A stretch of 64,000 bases of DNA from Avibacterium volantium_A (GCF_049366555.1 NZ_JBMMGT010000007.1:38490-102489); one strand, 5' to 3'; counted from the first letter of the stretch, positions 1 to 8,511 are shown. Notes: generated by a model not told the origin, from the letters alone. Numbers and translations: made by a program.

Positions 1-57
1 CCGTTTATTCGCACGATACACGGCGTAGGCTATGCCCTTGGTACAATCGAGGAATAA
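1..57 (+). CDS. qseB: QseB-type response regulator, C-terminal end only
   Basis: The first 57 bases read in frame as the last 18 residues of an OmpR/PhoB-family winged-helix regulator (IRTIHGVGYALG, then a stop). The R-x-HGVGY pattern is the typical C-terminal wing of this family. The stop codon is one base before the start of the histidine kinase, so the two genes form a two-component operon. The rest of the gene lies outside the window. The name rests on the pairing with the adjacent QseC-like kinase. Confidence 0.8.
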   Translation, partial: PFIRTIHGVGYALGTIEE

Positions 58-58
58 A

Positions 59-1444
59 ATGAAACCGCGTAGCTTACGTCTTCGTCTAATTCTCATTCTT
101 TCCCTGTTAGCCAGCGCTATTTGGCTGGCATCTACTGCGATTGCGTGGTCGGCAGCGCGTAGCCAAGTAAACGAAGTTTTTGATACACAACAGATTTTAT
201 TCGCCAAACGGCTAGCCACTTCGCATTTAAAAAGTATTTTAATTGAGCGCTACCGCCCCGAAGGAAAAAATTATCGCCAAAAACCACCGCACTTTCGTAA
301 AAGACAAAATTACGATGATGACGCCCTTGCCTTTGCGATTTTTAATCACGATGGTGAAATGCTGCTCAGTGATAGTGAAAACGGCAACAATTTCATTTAT
401 GAACCGAAAAGGGGGTTTAATAACACCACCTTGCAAGGTGATGACGATGAATGGCGAATTTTTTGGCTGCCCGCGGCGGAAGGCAGATTAATGATCGCCG
501 TGGGACAAGAGCTGGAATATCGCCAAGAATTAGTCGAAAAAATGGTGCTAGGTCAAATGTGGATTTGGTTTGCTAGCCTGCCTGTGTTGCTTGCCGTGAT
601 TATTTGGGCAATTAGCCGTGAATTAGCGATATTGCGCAATGTGAGCGAACAGGTGAGCCAGCGTAGCCCTGATGATGAACAACCGCTCGACACGCAGCAA
701 GTGCCAAAAGAAATCTTGCCATTAGTGCAAAATTTAAATCAATTTTTTACCCGCATCGCAACCAGCCTACTCAGAGAGCGGCGTTTTACATCTGATGCGG
801 CGCACGAATTGCGTAGCCCGCTCACCGCATTGCGTATTCAAACTGAACTCGCACAAATGGCAGTTGATGATGAAACAATGCGCAATCAAGCATTGCAAAA
901 CCTTACGCTAGGCATCGATCGCGCAAGCCAATTGGTGGAACAGTTGCTTACACTTTCGCGCTTAGATAATCTCAATGAATTAGCCCATCTTAACACCATT
1001 GAATGGGATAAATTAATCACCGAGCTTGTGGCGGAGCGTTATTTAAAAGCCGAAAAAGCAGGGATCACATTAATTTTTGAACTGCTAAGCAAACCCAATA
1101 CGCAACAAGGTGAACCATTATTGCTTTCTTTGATGCTACGCAATCTGATCGACAACGCCATTGCCTATTGCCCTAAAGGCAGCGAAATTCGCCTTATTTT
1201 ACAACAAGATAAACTTATCATCGCCGACAATGGCGGTGGTGTCCCTGATGACGCCCTAGATAAACTCGGCCAACGCTTCTACCGCCCCGCAGGCCAAAAT
1301 GAAAAAGGCAGCGGCTTGGGATTATCTATCGTACAACGCATCGCCCAATTACATCACTACCAAGTGCGGTATAAAAATGCGGAGAATTCGCGTGGAGAGA
1401 AAGGATTTTGGGTGGAGATTTTATTGAATAAAAAAGCACCTTAA
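59..1444 (+). CDS. qseC: Sensor histidine kinase, QseC family
   Basis: Membrane sensor kinase that would phosphorylate the upstream QseB-type regulator. Two membrane segments (about residues 8-30 and 166-186) flank a periplasmic domain. The H-box DAAHELRSPLTALR carries the phospho-acceptor His249, and the ATP-binding domain shows the N-box (LRNLIDNAI) and G-boxes (DNGGGV, GSGLGLSIV). The ATG at 59 is preferred over a possible start at 32 because GAGGAATAAA precedes it and it follows the qseB stop directly, giving 461 residues. In the family the periplasmic domain senses adrenergic or aromatic signals; that ligand is not shown here. Confidence 0.85.
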   Translation: MKPRSLRLRLILILSLLASAIWLASTAIAWSAARSQVNEVFDTQQILFAKRLATSHLKSILIERYRPEGKNYRQKPPHFRKRQNYDDDALAFAIFNHDGEMLLSDSENGNNFIYEPKRGFNNTTLQGDDDEWRIFWLPAAEGRLMIAVGQELEYRQELVEKMVLGQMWIWFASLPVLLAVIIWAISRELAILRNVSEQVSQRSPDDEQPLDTQQVPKEILPLVQNLNQFFTRIATSLLRERRFTSDAAHELRSPLTALRIQTELAQMAVDDETMRNQALQNLTLGIDRASQLVEQLLTLSRLDNLNELAHLNTIEWDKLITELVAERYLKAEKAGITLIFELLSKPNTQQGEPLLLSLMLRNLIDNAIAYCPKGSEIRLILQQDKLIIADNGGGVPDDALDKLGQRFYRPAGQNEKGSGLGLSIVQRIAQLHHYQVRYKNAENSRGEKGFWVEILLNKKAP

Positions 1445-1479
1445 ACCGCCTTAAGGTGCTAACATTATTATTGTTGCGA

Positions 1480-1983
1480 CTATTGTTCGCTTAATACACG
1501 TGGGAATAAGATATTATTTTCCGTGTGAATATGCTCTTGCAGATCATCACAAAATTCTTGAATACCTTGGTAGAGATTACGCCAAGAAGTGCAGGCATCA
1601 GCAGGTGGTGTCATATTGTGGGTGAGAGTGCGTAATACTTCAATCGTTGCACCGTGTTCATCGTGTTCAAATTCCATTACCTGAATAGGCATTCGTGCCA
1701 TCATATAATTACCTGCTTGGATCATTGGGAACAAGATTTGTTCTTCTTTCATCATATGGCTAGACAAATCCGTATAGGCATTTTTTAGCGCGTCAGCTAA
1801 ACCTTTTGGACAATCAGGGTGATCAGCGTGACGTTCTTCTACTTTTTCTGCAAGGGGAATTAGCTCTTGTAATTGTTCACGATGACGTTGATGAAAACGC
1901 GATAAGATATGCGAGATAGTATCTTGATAACTGGCGCTTTGCCATTGTTGATCGGCTTGTTTCATTCTATTTTCTAATGACAT
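1480..1983 (-). CDS. ytfE: Short YtfE-like hemerythrin-domain Fe-S repair protein
   Basis: 167-residue hemerythrin-like di-iron protein of the YtfE/ScdA/DnrN family, which helps repair iron-sulfur clusters after nitrosative or oxidative damage. The conserved ligand segments are visible (HRQ-type HQRHREQL, SSHMMKEEQILFPMI, EFEHDEHG, HIHTENNILFPR). Enterobacterial YtfE is about 220 residues. The roughly 50-residue N-terminal domain with its Cys-Cys-Gly-Gly motif is missing here, and an in-frame TAA lies a few codons upstream of the ATG, so the short form is not a start-site error. A TGAT-N4-ATCA site upstream suggests anaerobic control. Confidence 0.8.
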   Translation of the reverse strand: MSLENRMKQADQQWQSASYQDTISHILSRFHQRHREQLQELIPLAEKVEERHADHPDCPKGLADALKNAYTDLSSHMMKEEQILFPMIQAGNYMMARMPIQVMEFEHDEHGATIEVLRTLTHNMTPPADACTSWRNLYQGIQEFCDDLQEHIHTENNILFPRVLSEQ

Positions 1984-2019
1984 AATTTGACCTTAATATT
2001 GGATTGTTAAACCTGACCA

Positions 2020-2035
2020 AAATACTAAGGTATTT
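2020..2035. promoter_or_regulatory. Palindrome in the ytfE-like gene leader
   Basis: AAATAC-TAAG-GTATTT is a perfect 6-bp-arm inverted repeat between the ytfE-like start codon and the FNR-like site. Its position would suit an operator near the transcription start. I cannot assign a regulator. Confidence 0.35.
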
Positions 2036-2079
2036 GATTGGTAATCCCAACTTCTTTTTAAGAAAAGGTGGTCGGCTTA

Positions 2080-2091
2080 TGATCTAAATCA
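2080..2091 (-). promoter_or_regulatory. FNR-like site upstream of the ytfE-like gene
   Basis: TGAT-CTAA-ATCA matches the core of the FNR consensus TTGAT-N4-ATCAA in both half-sites; only the outermost base of each half differs. It lies about 95 bp upstream of the ATG, so activation from roughly -41 is geometrically possible. Anaerobic control of this gene is known in relatives; here it is inferred. Confidence 0.5.
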
Positions 2092-2171
2092 GATTTTATA
2101 ACTCAAAATAGGTGGGGGAATTTTACAAAATTCCACCGCACGTTGAATTATAGAGAATAAAAGGCTGGGTG

Positions 2172-2207
2172 AAGTGAAAAAGCGGTTTAAGCTAAACCAA
2201 ACCGCTT
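2172..2207 (-). terminator. Terminator of the SirB2-family gene
   Basis: On the minus strand AAGCGGTTT, a 10-base loop and AAACCGCTT form a 9-bp stem followed by a run of T. It lies just downstream of the stop at 2223. Confidence 0.65.
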
Positions 2208-2222
2208 GAGAGTTTAGTGAGA

Positions 2223-2570
2223 TTAATGGTTGTAGCCGAGTAGCATTGCGCCAACAAATGAAATTAATGCAAACAGAAATGTCGCTGGGCTATTAGCTGT
2301 GCCTCGTTTAAAAAACTTAGCGGCAAAAATGATGTAGCTAATTAATAAGGCAAATTTGGCGATAATCCACCAAGGGAAGCCTATTCCTAGGGAGAATAAT
2401 AAGATTGCACCGCTTACGATAATTAGCGTATCGGATAAGTGCGGTAGGATTTTGAGTAATTTTATGGCACGCCAATCTTTTCCTGCAAATTGCATTAAGG
2501 CACGAATAATAAATAGCCCTAAGCTAATAAAAGCACAAAAAAAGTGGGTGTAAATAGCATAAAAAATCAT
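2223..2570 (-). CDS. SirB2-family integral membrane protein
   Basis: 115-residue hydrophobic protein with about four membrane segments. The pattern HLSDTLIIVSGAILL and the C-terminal GYNH fit the SirB/SirB2 family of small inner-membrane proteins. The family name comes from an old link to Salmonella invasion gene expression, and no biochemical role is established. The gene stands alone with its own terminator and is convergent with nothing nearby. It precedes gyrA on the same strand by about 100 bp on the other side. Confidence 0.7.
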   Translation of the reverse strand: MIFYAIYTHFFCAFISLGLFIIRALMQFAGKDWRAIKLLKILPHLSDTLIIVSGAILLFSLGIGFPWWIIAKFALLISYIIFAAKFFKRGTANSPATFLFALISFVGAMLLGYNH

Positions 2571-2672
2571 TGTCTAAATTCCTATAGAATGGTTTGGGAT
2601 TTTAAAAGTCCAGTGTGAAAAAAGGTTTCAGCTTTGGGAAAAGAGAAAGTGGGCGAGTTGCCCACTTTGTTT

Positions 2673-5324
2673 TTATTCTTCCACATCGTCTGTTTCAATG
2701 CCCGATTCTTCATCGTCCACATCACAAACACGCTCAAGGCTCACCACCTGCTCGTCTTCAGCGGTGCGGATTAAGCGAACCCCTTGGGTGTTTCGTCCAA
2801 CAATGCTCACTTCGCTAACACGGGTTCTGACTAAAGTTCCTGCATCAGTAATCAGCATAATTTGGTCATTTTCTTCCACTTGGGTCGCGGCAACCACTTT
2901 ACCGTTACGCTCGCTCACCTTGATAGAAATCACCCCTTTGGTGTTACGCGATTTGGTTGGATACTCCGCTAAATCGGTACGTTTACCATAACCGTTTTGC
3001 GTTGCGGTAAGGATTGCGCCGTTATCTTTCGGGATCACCAGCGACACCACTTTGTCGATATTAAGATCTAGCGTCTCTTCGGTGTTATCCTCAGAAATTT
3101 CTTCAATTTCCACCGCACTTTCATCTTCCGCTAGATCGTTAGTTAGGGCTAATTTAATGCCGCGCACCCCTGTTGCGGTACGTCCCATTGGGCGCACTGC
3201 ACTTTCTGCAAAGCGTACCACGCGTCCTTGTGATGAGAACAGCATAATCTCGTTTGAACCGTCTGTAATATCCACGCCGATAAGTTCATCTTCATCACGC
3301 AAGTTAAGAGCAATAATCCCGTTTGAACGTGGGCGGCTGAATTCGGTTAAAGCGATTTTTTTCACCATACCGCCTGCGGTTGCCATCACCACAAATTTAT
3401 TTTCTTCATAAGCGGAAATTGGCAAGATGGCGGTGATACGCTCGTTTTCGTCTAATGGCAGAATATTAACGATTGGACGACCACGCGCACCACGGCTGGC
3501 TTGCGGTAATTGATACACTTTGAGCCAGTATAAACGTCCACGGCTAGAGAAACATAAAATCGTATCGTGGGTGTTGGCAACCAATAATTTTTCGATGAAA
3601 TCTTCTTCTTTCATCTTGGTTGCCGATTTCCCTTTACCGCCACGGCGTTGGGCTTCGTAATCGGTAAGTGGTTGATATTTCACATAACCTTCGTGAGAAA
3701 GGGTTACCACAACATCTTCTTGTGCGATTAAATCTTCTAAATTAATATCGCCTGACGCCATTGTGATTTCAGTGCGGCGTTTATCGTTAAATTCCGCTTT
3801 AACACGTTCTAACTCTTCACACACCACTTCTCTTAAGCGTTCAGTGCTATTTAAAATGCGTAATAATTCGCCAATTTCGACCAAGATTTGTTGGTATTCG
3901 GTAACGATTTTTTCGTGTTCTAAGCCAGTTAAGCGTTGTAAACGTAAATCTAAAATAGCGCGAGCTTGTTCTTCAGAAAGGTAATATAGCCCATCACGCA
4001 CACCTAATTCAGGGGAAAGATCTTCAGGGCGAGAAGCATTCATTCCTGCCGCTTCTAACATTCCACTCACATTGCCCAAATCCCAACCGCGCGCAAGCAA
4101 GGCTTCACGGGCTTCATCACCGGTTTTTGACGCACGAATTAATTCAATAACCGGATCGATATTGGCTAAGGCAATGGCTAAACCTTCTAAAATATGCGCA
4201 CGTTCACGGGCCTTACGCAGTTCAAACACCGTACGGCGTGTAACCACTTCACGGCGGTGTTTCACAAAGGCTTCAATAATTTGTTTTAAATTGAATAATT
4301 TCGGCTGACCGTGATCCAATGCCACCATATTGATACCAAAGGTCACTTGCATTTGGGTGAGTGCATAAAGGTTGTTTAGCACCACTTCGCCCACAGCATC
4401 GCGTTTCACTTCAATTTCAATACGGAAACCTTCTTTATTGGATACATCAAGCACGTTGCTAATGCCTTCGATTTTTTTATCACGCACCAACTCAGCGATT
4501 TTTTCCACCAATTTCGCTTTGTTTACTTGATAAGGAATTTCCGTCACGATAATGGTTTCGCGGCCTTTTTCGCTGGTTTCAATTTCTGCTTTGGCACGCA
4601 CATAAACCTTTCCACGCCCTGTTTTATAGGCATCTTCAATGCCTTTGCGACCATTAATTAACGCCGCCGTTGGGAAATCTGGGCCAGGAATAAATTGCAT
4701 TAATTCATCAATGGTGATGTCTTCGTTGTCTAAATAAGCCAAACAACCATCTAACACTTCACCTAAATTATGTGGGGGAATATTGGTTGCCATACCCACC
4801 GCAATCCCCGATGAACCATTGACTAACAAGGCTGGAATTTTGGTTGGCAACACATCAGGGATCATTTCTTTGCCATCATAGTTCGGCGAGAAATCCACGG
4901 TTTCTTTGTCTAAATCCGTTAATAATTCCTGCGTGATCTTTTGCATACGCACTTCGGTATAACGCATTGCCGCTGGCGCATCACCATCCACCGAACCGAA
5001 GTTACCTTGACCGTCCACCAACATATAACGCAATGAAAACGGCTGCGCCATACGTACAATGGTGTCATAAACCGCACTATCTCCGTGCGGGTGATATTTA
5101 CCGATCACATCACCCACCACACGAGCAGATTTTACATAGGCTTTATTATAGGTAATGCCACTTTGATCCATTGAATATAAAACACGGCGGTGTACTGGCT
5201 TTAGCCCATCACGCACATCAGGCAACGCACGCCCAACAATCACGGACATTGCATAGTCAAGATAGGAAGATTTCAGCTCTTCCTCAATACTCACAGGGGT
5301 AACGTTTGAAACCAAATTCGTCAT
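2673..5324 (-). CDS. gyrA: DNA gyrase subunit A
   Basis: Catalytic breakage-reunion subunit of DNA gyrase, 883 residues. The active-site tyrosine is Tyr122 in AMRYTE. The quinolone-resistance region reads HPHGDSAVYDTIVRM, with Ser83 and Asp87 in E. coli numbering both wild type, so the sequence predicts no classical target-based fluoroquinolone resistance. The C-terminal domain has the GyrA box QRRGGKG that wraps DNA, and an acidic tail (DVDDEESGIETDD). It is a single-gene unit, with a repeat-filled intergenic region upstream. Confidence 0.98.
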   Translation of the reverse strand: MTNLVSNVTPVSIEEELKSSYLDYAMSVIVGRALPDVRDGLKPVHRRVLYSMDQSGITYNKAYVKSARVVGDVIGKYHPHGDSAVYDTIVRMAQPFSLRYMLVDGQGNFGSVDGDAPAAMRYTEVRMQKITQELLTDLDKETVDFSPNYDGKEMIPDVLPTKIPALLVNGSSGIAVGMATNIPPHNLGEVLDGCLAYLDNEDITIDELMQFIPGPDFPTAALINGRKGIEDAYKTGRGKVYVRAKAEIETSEKGRETIIVTEIPYQVNKAKLVEKIAELVRDKKIEGISNVLDVSNKEGFRIEIEVKRDAVGEVVLNNLYALTQMQVTFGINMVALDHGQPKLFNLKQIIEAFVKHRREVVTRRTVFELRKARERAHILEGLAIALANIDPVIELIRASKTGDEAREALLARGWDLGNVSGMLEAAGMNASRPEDLSPELGVRDGLYYLSEEQARAILDLRLQRLTGLEHEKIVTEYQQILVEIGELLRILNSTERLREVVCEELERVKAEFNDKRRTEITMASGDINLEDLIAQEDVVVTLSHEGYVKYQPLTDYEAQRRGGKGKSATKMKEEDFIEKLLVANTHDTILCFSSRGRLYWLKVYQLPQASRGARGRPIVNILPLDENERITAILPISAYEENKFVVMATAGGMVKKIALTEFSRPRSNGIIALNLRDEDELIGVDITDGSNEIMLFSSQGRVVRFAESAVRPMGRTATGVRGIKLALTNDLAEDESAVEIEEISEDNTEETLDLNIDKVVSLVIPKDNGAILTATQNGYGKRTDLAEYPTKSRNTKGVISIKVSERNGKVVAATQVEENDQIMLITDAGTLVRTRVSEVSIVGRNTQGVRLIRTAEDEQVVSLERVCDVDDEESGIETDDVEE

Positions 5325-5411
5325 TGAAATATTCCCTAATTAGATAAAAAATTAGGCGAGATTGTAGCATAATTTCAATTATTTCTCTAATTTAATAAAG
5401 ATTGTTATGGC

Positions 5412-5640
5412 GTAAATTTGTTTTTTCTTTGTGATTAATAACGAGTTTCGCTCGTTGAGCGACCTACTTTCTTTTGCTTGCTCAAAAGAAAGTAGGCAAA
5501 GAAAAAAGCACCCCGATCAAACCGCGTTTCCTCATTCCAATAAAATTTTCTTAACGAAAAATCAGCCTGATGTTCGCTTCGCTCTCGCTCGGCGTGATTT
5601 TTCTAAAAATTTTATCGGAATGATGGCGGTTTGGACGGGG
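5412..5640. repeat. Long nested palindromic repeat, copy R1
   Basis: Non-coding unit that starts TAAATTTGTTTTTTCTTTG and includes a perfect 14-bp-arm hairpin (CCTACTTTCTTTTG at 5463-5476 against 5483-5496). It then has a large nested inverted repeat: outer CCCCGATCAAACC/GGTTTGGACGGGG, middle ATTCCAATAAAATTTT/AAAATTTTATCGGAAT and inner GAAAAATCA/TGATTTTTC. Two related copies, R2 and R3, lie in the opposite orientation. The short open frames inside are by-products of the palindromes. Confidence 0.8.
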
Positions 5641-5718
5641 AAATTCGGTTAGAGTGAATTTTAAAGTGCGGTGGGAATTTGGGGATTTTTAGAAAGTGCA
5701 AAGAAAATTCCCTTATCT

Positions 5719-5813
5719 CAGCCACAGCGTGGCTGTGTTACCTAACCAACTATGGCTCGTAGGTGGTAAAGTTAAGAACAAATCTCCCCTAACCCCTCTT
5801 TACTAAAGAGGGG
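5719..5813. repeat. Two short hairpins between R1 and R2
   Basis: CAGCCAC-AGC-GTGGCTG at 5719-5735 and CCCCTCTTTA-C-TAAAGAGGGG at 5793-5813 are perfect inverted repeats. They lie in the gene-free stretch between gyrA and ubiG. No open frame here looks coding. Confidence 0.6.
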
Positions 5814-5859
5814 GACAGGTAGGTGCAATCCATTGAAAGCGTATTATCATCTTCCGTGT

Positions 5860-6077
5860 AAATTGCCTTCATTTTTAACAAATTTTTAGAAAAGTAACGC
5901 CTAAACGCAGCGCAGCGAGTATGGGCTTACTTTTCGTTAAGAAAATTTGTTAAAAATGAAGATTAGCAATTTAGTCGGGGGCTTTTTTCTTTGCCTACTT
6001 TCTTTTGAGCAAGCAAAAGAAAGTAGGTCGCTCAACGAGCGAAACCCGTTATTTATCCCAAAGAAAAAAGAAATTTA
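5860..6077. repeat. Long nested palindromic repeat, copy R2 (inverted)
   Basis: Reverse-oriented copy of R1. The same 14-bp-arm hairpin is at 5994-6007/6014-6027, and the same conserved end (GCGAAACCCGTTAT to AAATTTA) is at the right. The large stem has a different sequence from R1 and R3 (CTTCATTTTTAACAAATTTT against AAAATTTGTTAAAAATGAAG) but still pairs. Confidence 0.8.
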
Positions 6078-6182
6078 ACGTAGAAAAATATTTTCTTTAA
6101 CAAGAAAAATAGCTATTAGAACCATAAAGTGCGGTCATTTTCCACAAAATTTTAAAAATTTCCATCGCACTTGTAATATAAT

Positions 6183-6407
6183 CCCCGTCCAAACCGCCGT
6201 CATTCCAATAAAATTTTTAGAAAAGTAACGCCTGAACGCAGCGTAGCGAGTATGGGCTTACTTTTCGTGAAGAAAATTTTATTGGGATGAGGAAAAGTGG
6301 TTTGATCGGGGTTCCCTTTTCTTTGCTTCCTTTCTTTTGGGTAAGCAAAAAAAAGGAAGTCGCCAACGGCGAAACCCGTTATCAGAACCAAAGAAAAACG
6401 AAATTTA
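6183..6407. repeat. Long nested palindromic repeat, copy R3 (inverted)
   Basis: Same orientation as R2. The outer and middle stems match R1 (CCCCGTCCAAACCGCC, CATTCCAATAAAATTTT paired with AAAATTTTATTGGGATG), while the inner stem and loop match R2. The small hairpin is degenerate (CTTCCTTTCTTTTG/CAAAAAAAAGGAAG). It ends 16 bases before the ubiG start codon, so it must contain or border the ubiG promoter. Confidence 0.8.
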
Positions 6408-6423
6408 AAAGACGAGAAAAATA

Positions 6424-7134
6424 ATGCAAAACATCGACCAACAAGAACTCGAAAAATTTGAAAAAATGGCCGAAACTTGGTGGGATCCTGAAGGGGATTT
6501 CAAGCCGATTCACCGCTTAAATCCAGTGCGTTTAGCGTATATTTGCCAGCAAGCGGAGGGATTGTTTGGTAAAAATGTGCTCGATGTGGGCTGCGGAGGC
6601 GGTATTTTAGCGGAAGCAATGGCAAAACAAGGGGCGAAAGTAACAGGCATTGATATGACCACCGCCCCCCTTGAAGTGGCGAAATTACACGCACAAGAAA
6701 GCGGTTTAAGCATTGATTATCAACAAACCACAGTAGAAAATTTTCTGCAAAAACACACCGCACTTGGTGGGGAAAAATTTGATGTGATCACCTGTATGGA
6801 AATGCTGGAACACGTTCCCGATCCCAGCTCGATCATCAATGCCTGCAAAGCCTTGTTAAAGCCAAATGGCGTGCTGTTTTTCTCCACCATTAATCGCACC
6901 TTGAAATCTTGGGCTTTAGTGATCATCGGTGCGGAATATGTATTAAAAATGCTACCAAAAGGCACGCACGATTACGAAAAATTTATCAAGCCTGCTGAAC
7001 TTTTGGCGTGGACAGACAAAGCAAAGTTAGAATGTGTGAATATGGTGGGTTATCACTATAATCCACTAACAGGAACATTTAAATTAAATCAGGACGTGAG
7101 CGCCAATTATATAGCAACTTTTAAGATGAGATAA
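6424..7134 (+). CDS. ubiG: Ubiquinone biosynthesis O-methyltransferase UbiG
   Basis: SAM-dependent methyltransferase for both O-methylation steps of ubiquinone synthesis; acts at the inner face of the membrane. 236 residues, usual for the family. The SAM-binding motif I is VLDVGCGGGILAEAMA, followed by the acidic GIDMT post-motif and CMEMLEHVPDP. The N-terminal EKMAETWWDPEGDFKPIHRLNPVRL is the UbiG signature, split here by the catalytic fold. The gene follows repeat R3 directly and ends in a strong hairpin terminator shared with the convergent fur operon. Confidence 0.95.
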   Translation: MQNIDQQELEKFEKMAETWWDPEGDFKPIHRLNPVRLAYICQQAEGLFGKNVLDVGCGGGILAEAMAKQGAKVTGIDMTTAPLEVAKLHAQESGLSIDYQQTTVENFLQKHTALGGEKFDVITCMEMLEHVPDPSSIINACKALLKPNGVLFFSTINRTLKSWALVIIGAEYVLKMLPKGTHDYEKFIKPAELLAWTDKAKLECVNMVGYHYNPLTGTFKLNQDVSANYIATFKMR

Positions 7135-7168
7135 AAAAATCACCGCTTTTAAAGAGCGGTGATTTTTT
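7134..7168. terminator. Bidirectional terminator between ubiG and fur
   Basis: AAATCACCGCT and AGCGGTGATTT form a stem with a 7-base loop, flanked by A-run and T-run. It can serve ubiG (plus) and fur (minus). Confidence 0.85.
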
Positions 7169-7192
7169 TGTAAATTTTTGGAGAAAACGAGA

Positions 7193-7633
7193 TTATTTTT
7201 TCTCTTTTTCATCACAGTTGTCAATATCACTACATTTTCCGTAAAGATATAAACTGTGAGTTTTTAATTTAATGCCGTGTTGTTCGCTGATTTGTTTTTG
7301 TCGTTGTTCAATGATTTCATCATTAAATTCAAACACTTTGCCACAATCCACACAAATAATGTGATCGTGATGCTCGCTCGGCGCAAGTTCAAAAACGGAT
7401 TTATTTCCTTCAAAATTATGGCGAATCAGGATATTTGCTTCATCAAATTGATTAAGCACACGGTAAACGGTGGCTAAGCCAATATCTTCACCACGTTCAA
7501 GCAATAGTTTATAAACATCTTCTGCAGAAAAATGCGACATACTATGTTCTTGCATTAACGCTAAAATCGTTAAGCGTGGTTCGGTGATTTTTAACCCCGC
7601 TTTTTTAAGAAGTTTGATATTTTCTTCAGACAT
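7193..7633 (-). CDS. fur: Ferric uptake regulator Fur
   Basis: Iron-responsive repressor, 146 residues. The N-terminal winged helix includes KITEPRLTILALM and the recognition segment GLATVYRVLNQFDE. The metal-binding region has HHDHIICVDCGKVFEF with a C-x2-C pair, and a second cysteine pair lies near the end (CSDIDNC). It is the last gene of a ybfE-fldA-fur operon, 29 bp after fldA, with AAAGGAAA as ribosome site. A Fur box in front of the siderophore importer at 34.3 kb is a likely target. Confidence 0.97.
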   Translation of the reverse strand: MSEENIKLLKKAGLKITEPRLTILALMQEHSMSHFSAEDVYKLLLERGEDIGLATVYRVLNQFDEANILIRHNFEGNKSVFELAPSEHHDHIICVDCGKVFEFNDEIIEQRQKQISEQHGIKLKTHSLYLYGKCSDIDNCDEKEKK

Positions 7634-7662
7634 AATGTTTCCTTTCTTTTGCTCTTGGTGGG

Positions 7663-8190
7663 TTATTCAACTAACTCAGCTAAACACATTTCATCAAAAA
7701 CTTGTTTTGTCCATTTCTCAACACGTTCTGCGGTGAGTTCTGGCTGACGATCTTCATCAATACATAAACCAACGAATGTGTTTTCATCAACCAATGCCTG
7801 GGAAACTTCAAAGGTGTAACCTTCTGTTGACCAATGACCTACGATAATCGCGCCTTTCGGTTCGATAATATCGCGCACTGTTCCCATTGCATCGCAGAAA
7901 TATTCAGCATAGTCTTCTTGATCGCCGCAACCAAAAATAGCCACTAATTTATCGGTGAAGTCAATTTCTTCTAAGGTTGGGAAAAAATCGTCCCAGTCGC
8001 ACTGTGCTTCGCCATAGTACCAAGTTGGGATACCAATCATTAAAAAGTCATAGGCTTCAATATCTTCTTTTGTGCTTTTGGCGATATCACGAATATCCAC
8101 CACTTCTGAGCCTAATTGTTTTTGAATCATTCGTGCAATGTTTTCAGTATTGCCCGTATCACTACCATAAAATAAACCAACGATAGCCAT
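7663..8190 (-). CDS. fldA: Flavodoxin FldA
   Basis: Long-chain flavodoxin, 175 residues, an FMN electron carrier that replaces ferredoxin under low iron. The phosphate-binding loop GSDTGNTENIA is at the N-terminus, and the FMN-stacking loops follow (PTWYYGEAQCDWDDF, GCGDQEDYAEYFCDA). It sits between ybfE (2 bp away) and fur, the conserved gamma-proteobacterial order, which links electron carrier supply with iron sensing. Confidence 0.97.
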   Translation of the reverse strand: MAIVGLFYGSDTGNTENIARMIQKQLGSEVVDIRDIAKSTKEDIEAYDFLMIGIPTWYYGEAQCDWDDFFPTLEEIDFTDKLVAIFGCGDQEDYAEYFCDAMGTVRDIIEPKGAIIVGHWSTEGYTFEVSQALVDENTFVGLCIDEDRQPELTAERVEKWTKQVFDEMCLAELVE

Positions 8191-8192
8191 TT

Positions 8193-8480
8193 TTATTTCC
8201 TATGTTCTTGAAATTTAAAATATTCTTGTAAAATCGTTACGATTAACTCTGAACGACTAACACGCTGTACAGACGCTAAATCTTCTAATTTTTGAACAAT
8301 ATCCGTATGCAATTTTAGCTCAACACGCTTTAGCCCACAGGATTTATCCCGCCTAAGCTGATTGCGTTTGTTGATACGGAGTTGTTGTTCTCGGGTCAGC
8401 GGATTTGTTTTTGGGCGTCCCACTTTGGGTGTGTTAGCAAACAGATCTAAGGTTATGCAATCTGCATCTTGTTTTGCCAT
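8193..8480 (-). CDS. ybfE: YbfE-like ribbon-helix-helix protein
   Basis: 95-residue basic protein. The C-terminal part (RVELKLHTDIVQKLEDLASVQ, then SRSELIVTILQEYF) fits a ribbon-helix-helix DNA-binding fold. The N-terminus carries a basic GRPKTNPLTREQQLRINKRN stretch. The E. coli homologue is described as LexA-regulated, but no convincing LexA box is visible upstream here. It is the first gene of the ybfE-fldA-fur operon. Molecular function is unknown. Confidence 0.85.
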   Translation of the reverse strand: MAKQDADCITLDLFANTPKVGRPKTNPLTREQQLRINKRNQLRRDKSCGLKRVELKLHTDIVQKLEDLASVQRVSRSELIVTILQEYFKFQEHRK

Positions 8481-8511
8481 TTTTCAAATCACTGAACTGG
8501 TTAAAATGTAG

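Noticed and set aside
2112..2129. GGAATTTT-AC-AAAATTCC palindrome as an operator
   Set aside because: It flanks a one-mismatch uptake signal (ACCGCACGT), whose consensus includes A/T-rich neighbours; no gene arrangement needs an operator there.
3763..3984. Plus-strand open frames across gyrA
   Set aside because: Antisense shadows of a clear gyrA; no start signals and no family features.
4967..5155. Quinolone-resistance mutation in gyrA
   Set aside because: Ser83 and Asp87 are both present; no resistance change is visible.
5431..5652. 73-codon open frame on the plus strand
   Set aside because: It lies wholly within repeat R1, mirrors palindromic arms, and has no ribosome site.
6200..6391. 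63-codon open frame on the minus strand
   Set aside because: Produced by the palindromes of repeat R3; similar frame to that in R1 and no family match.
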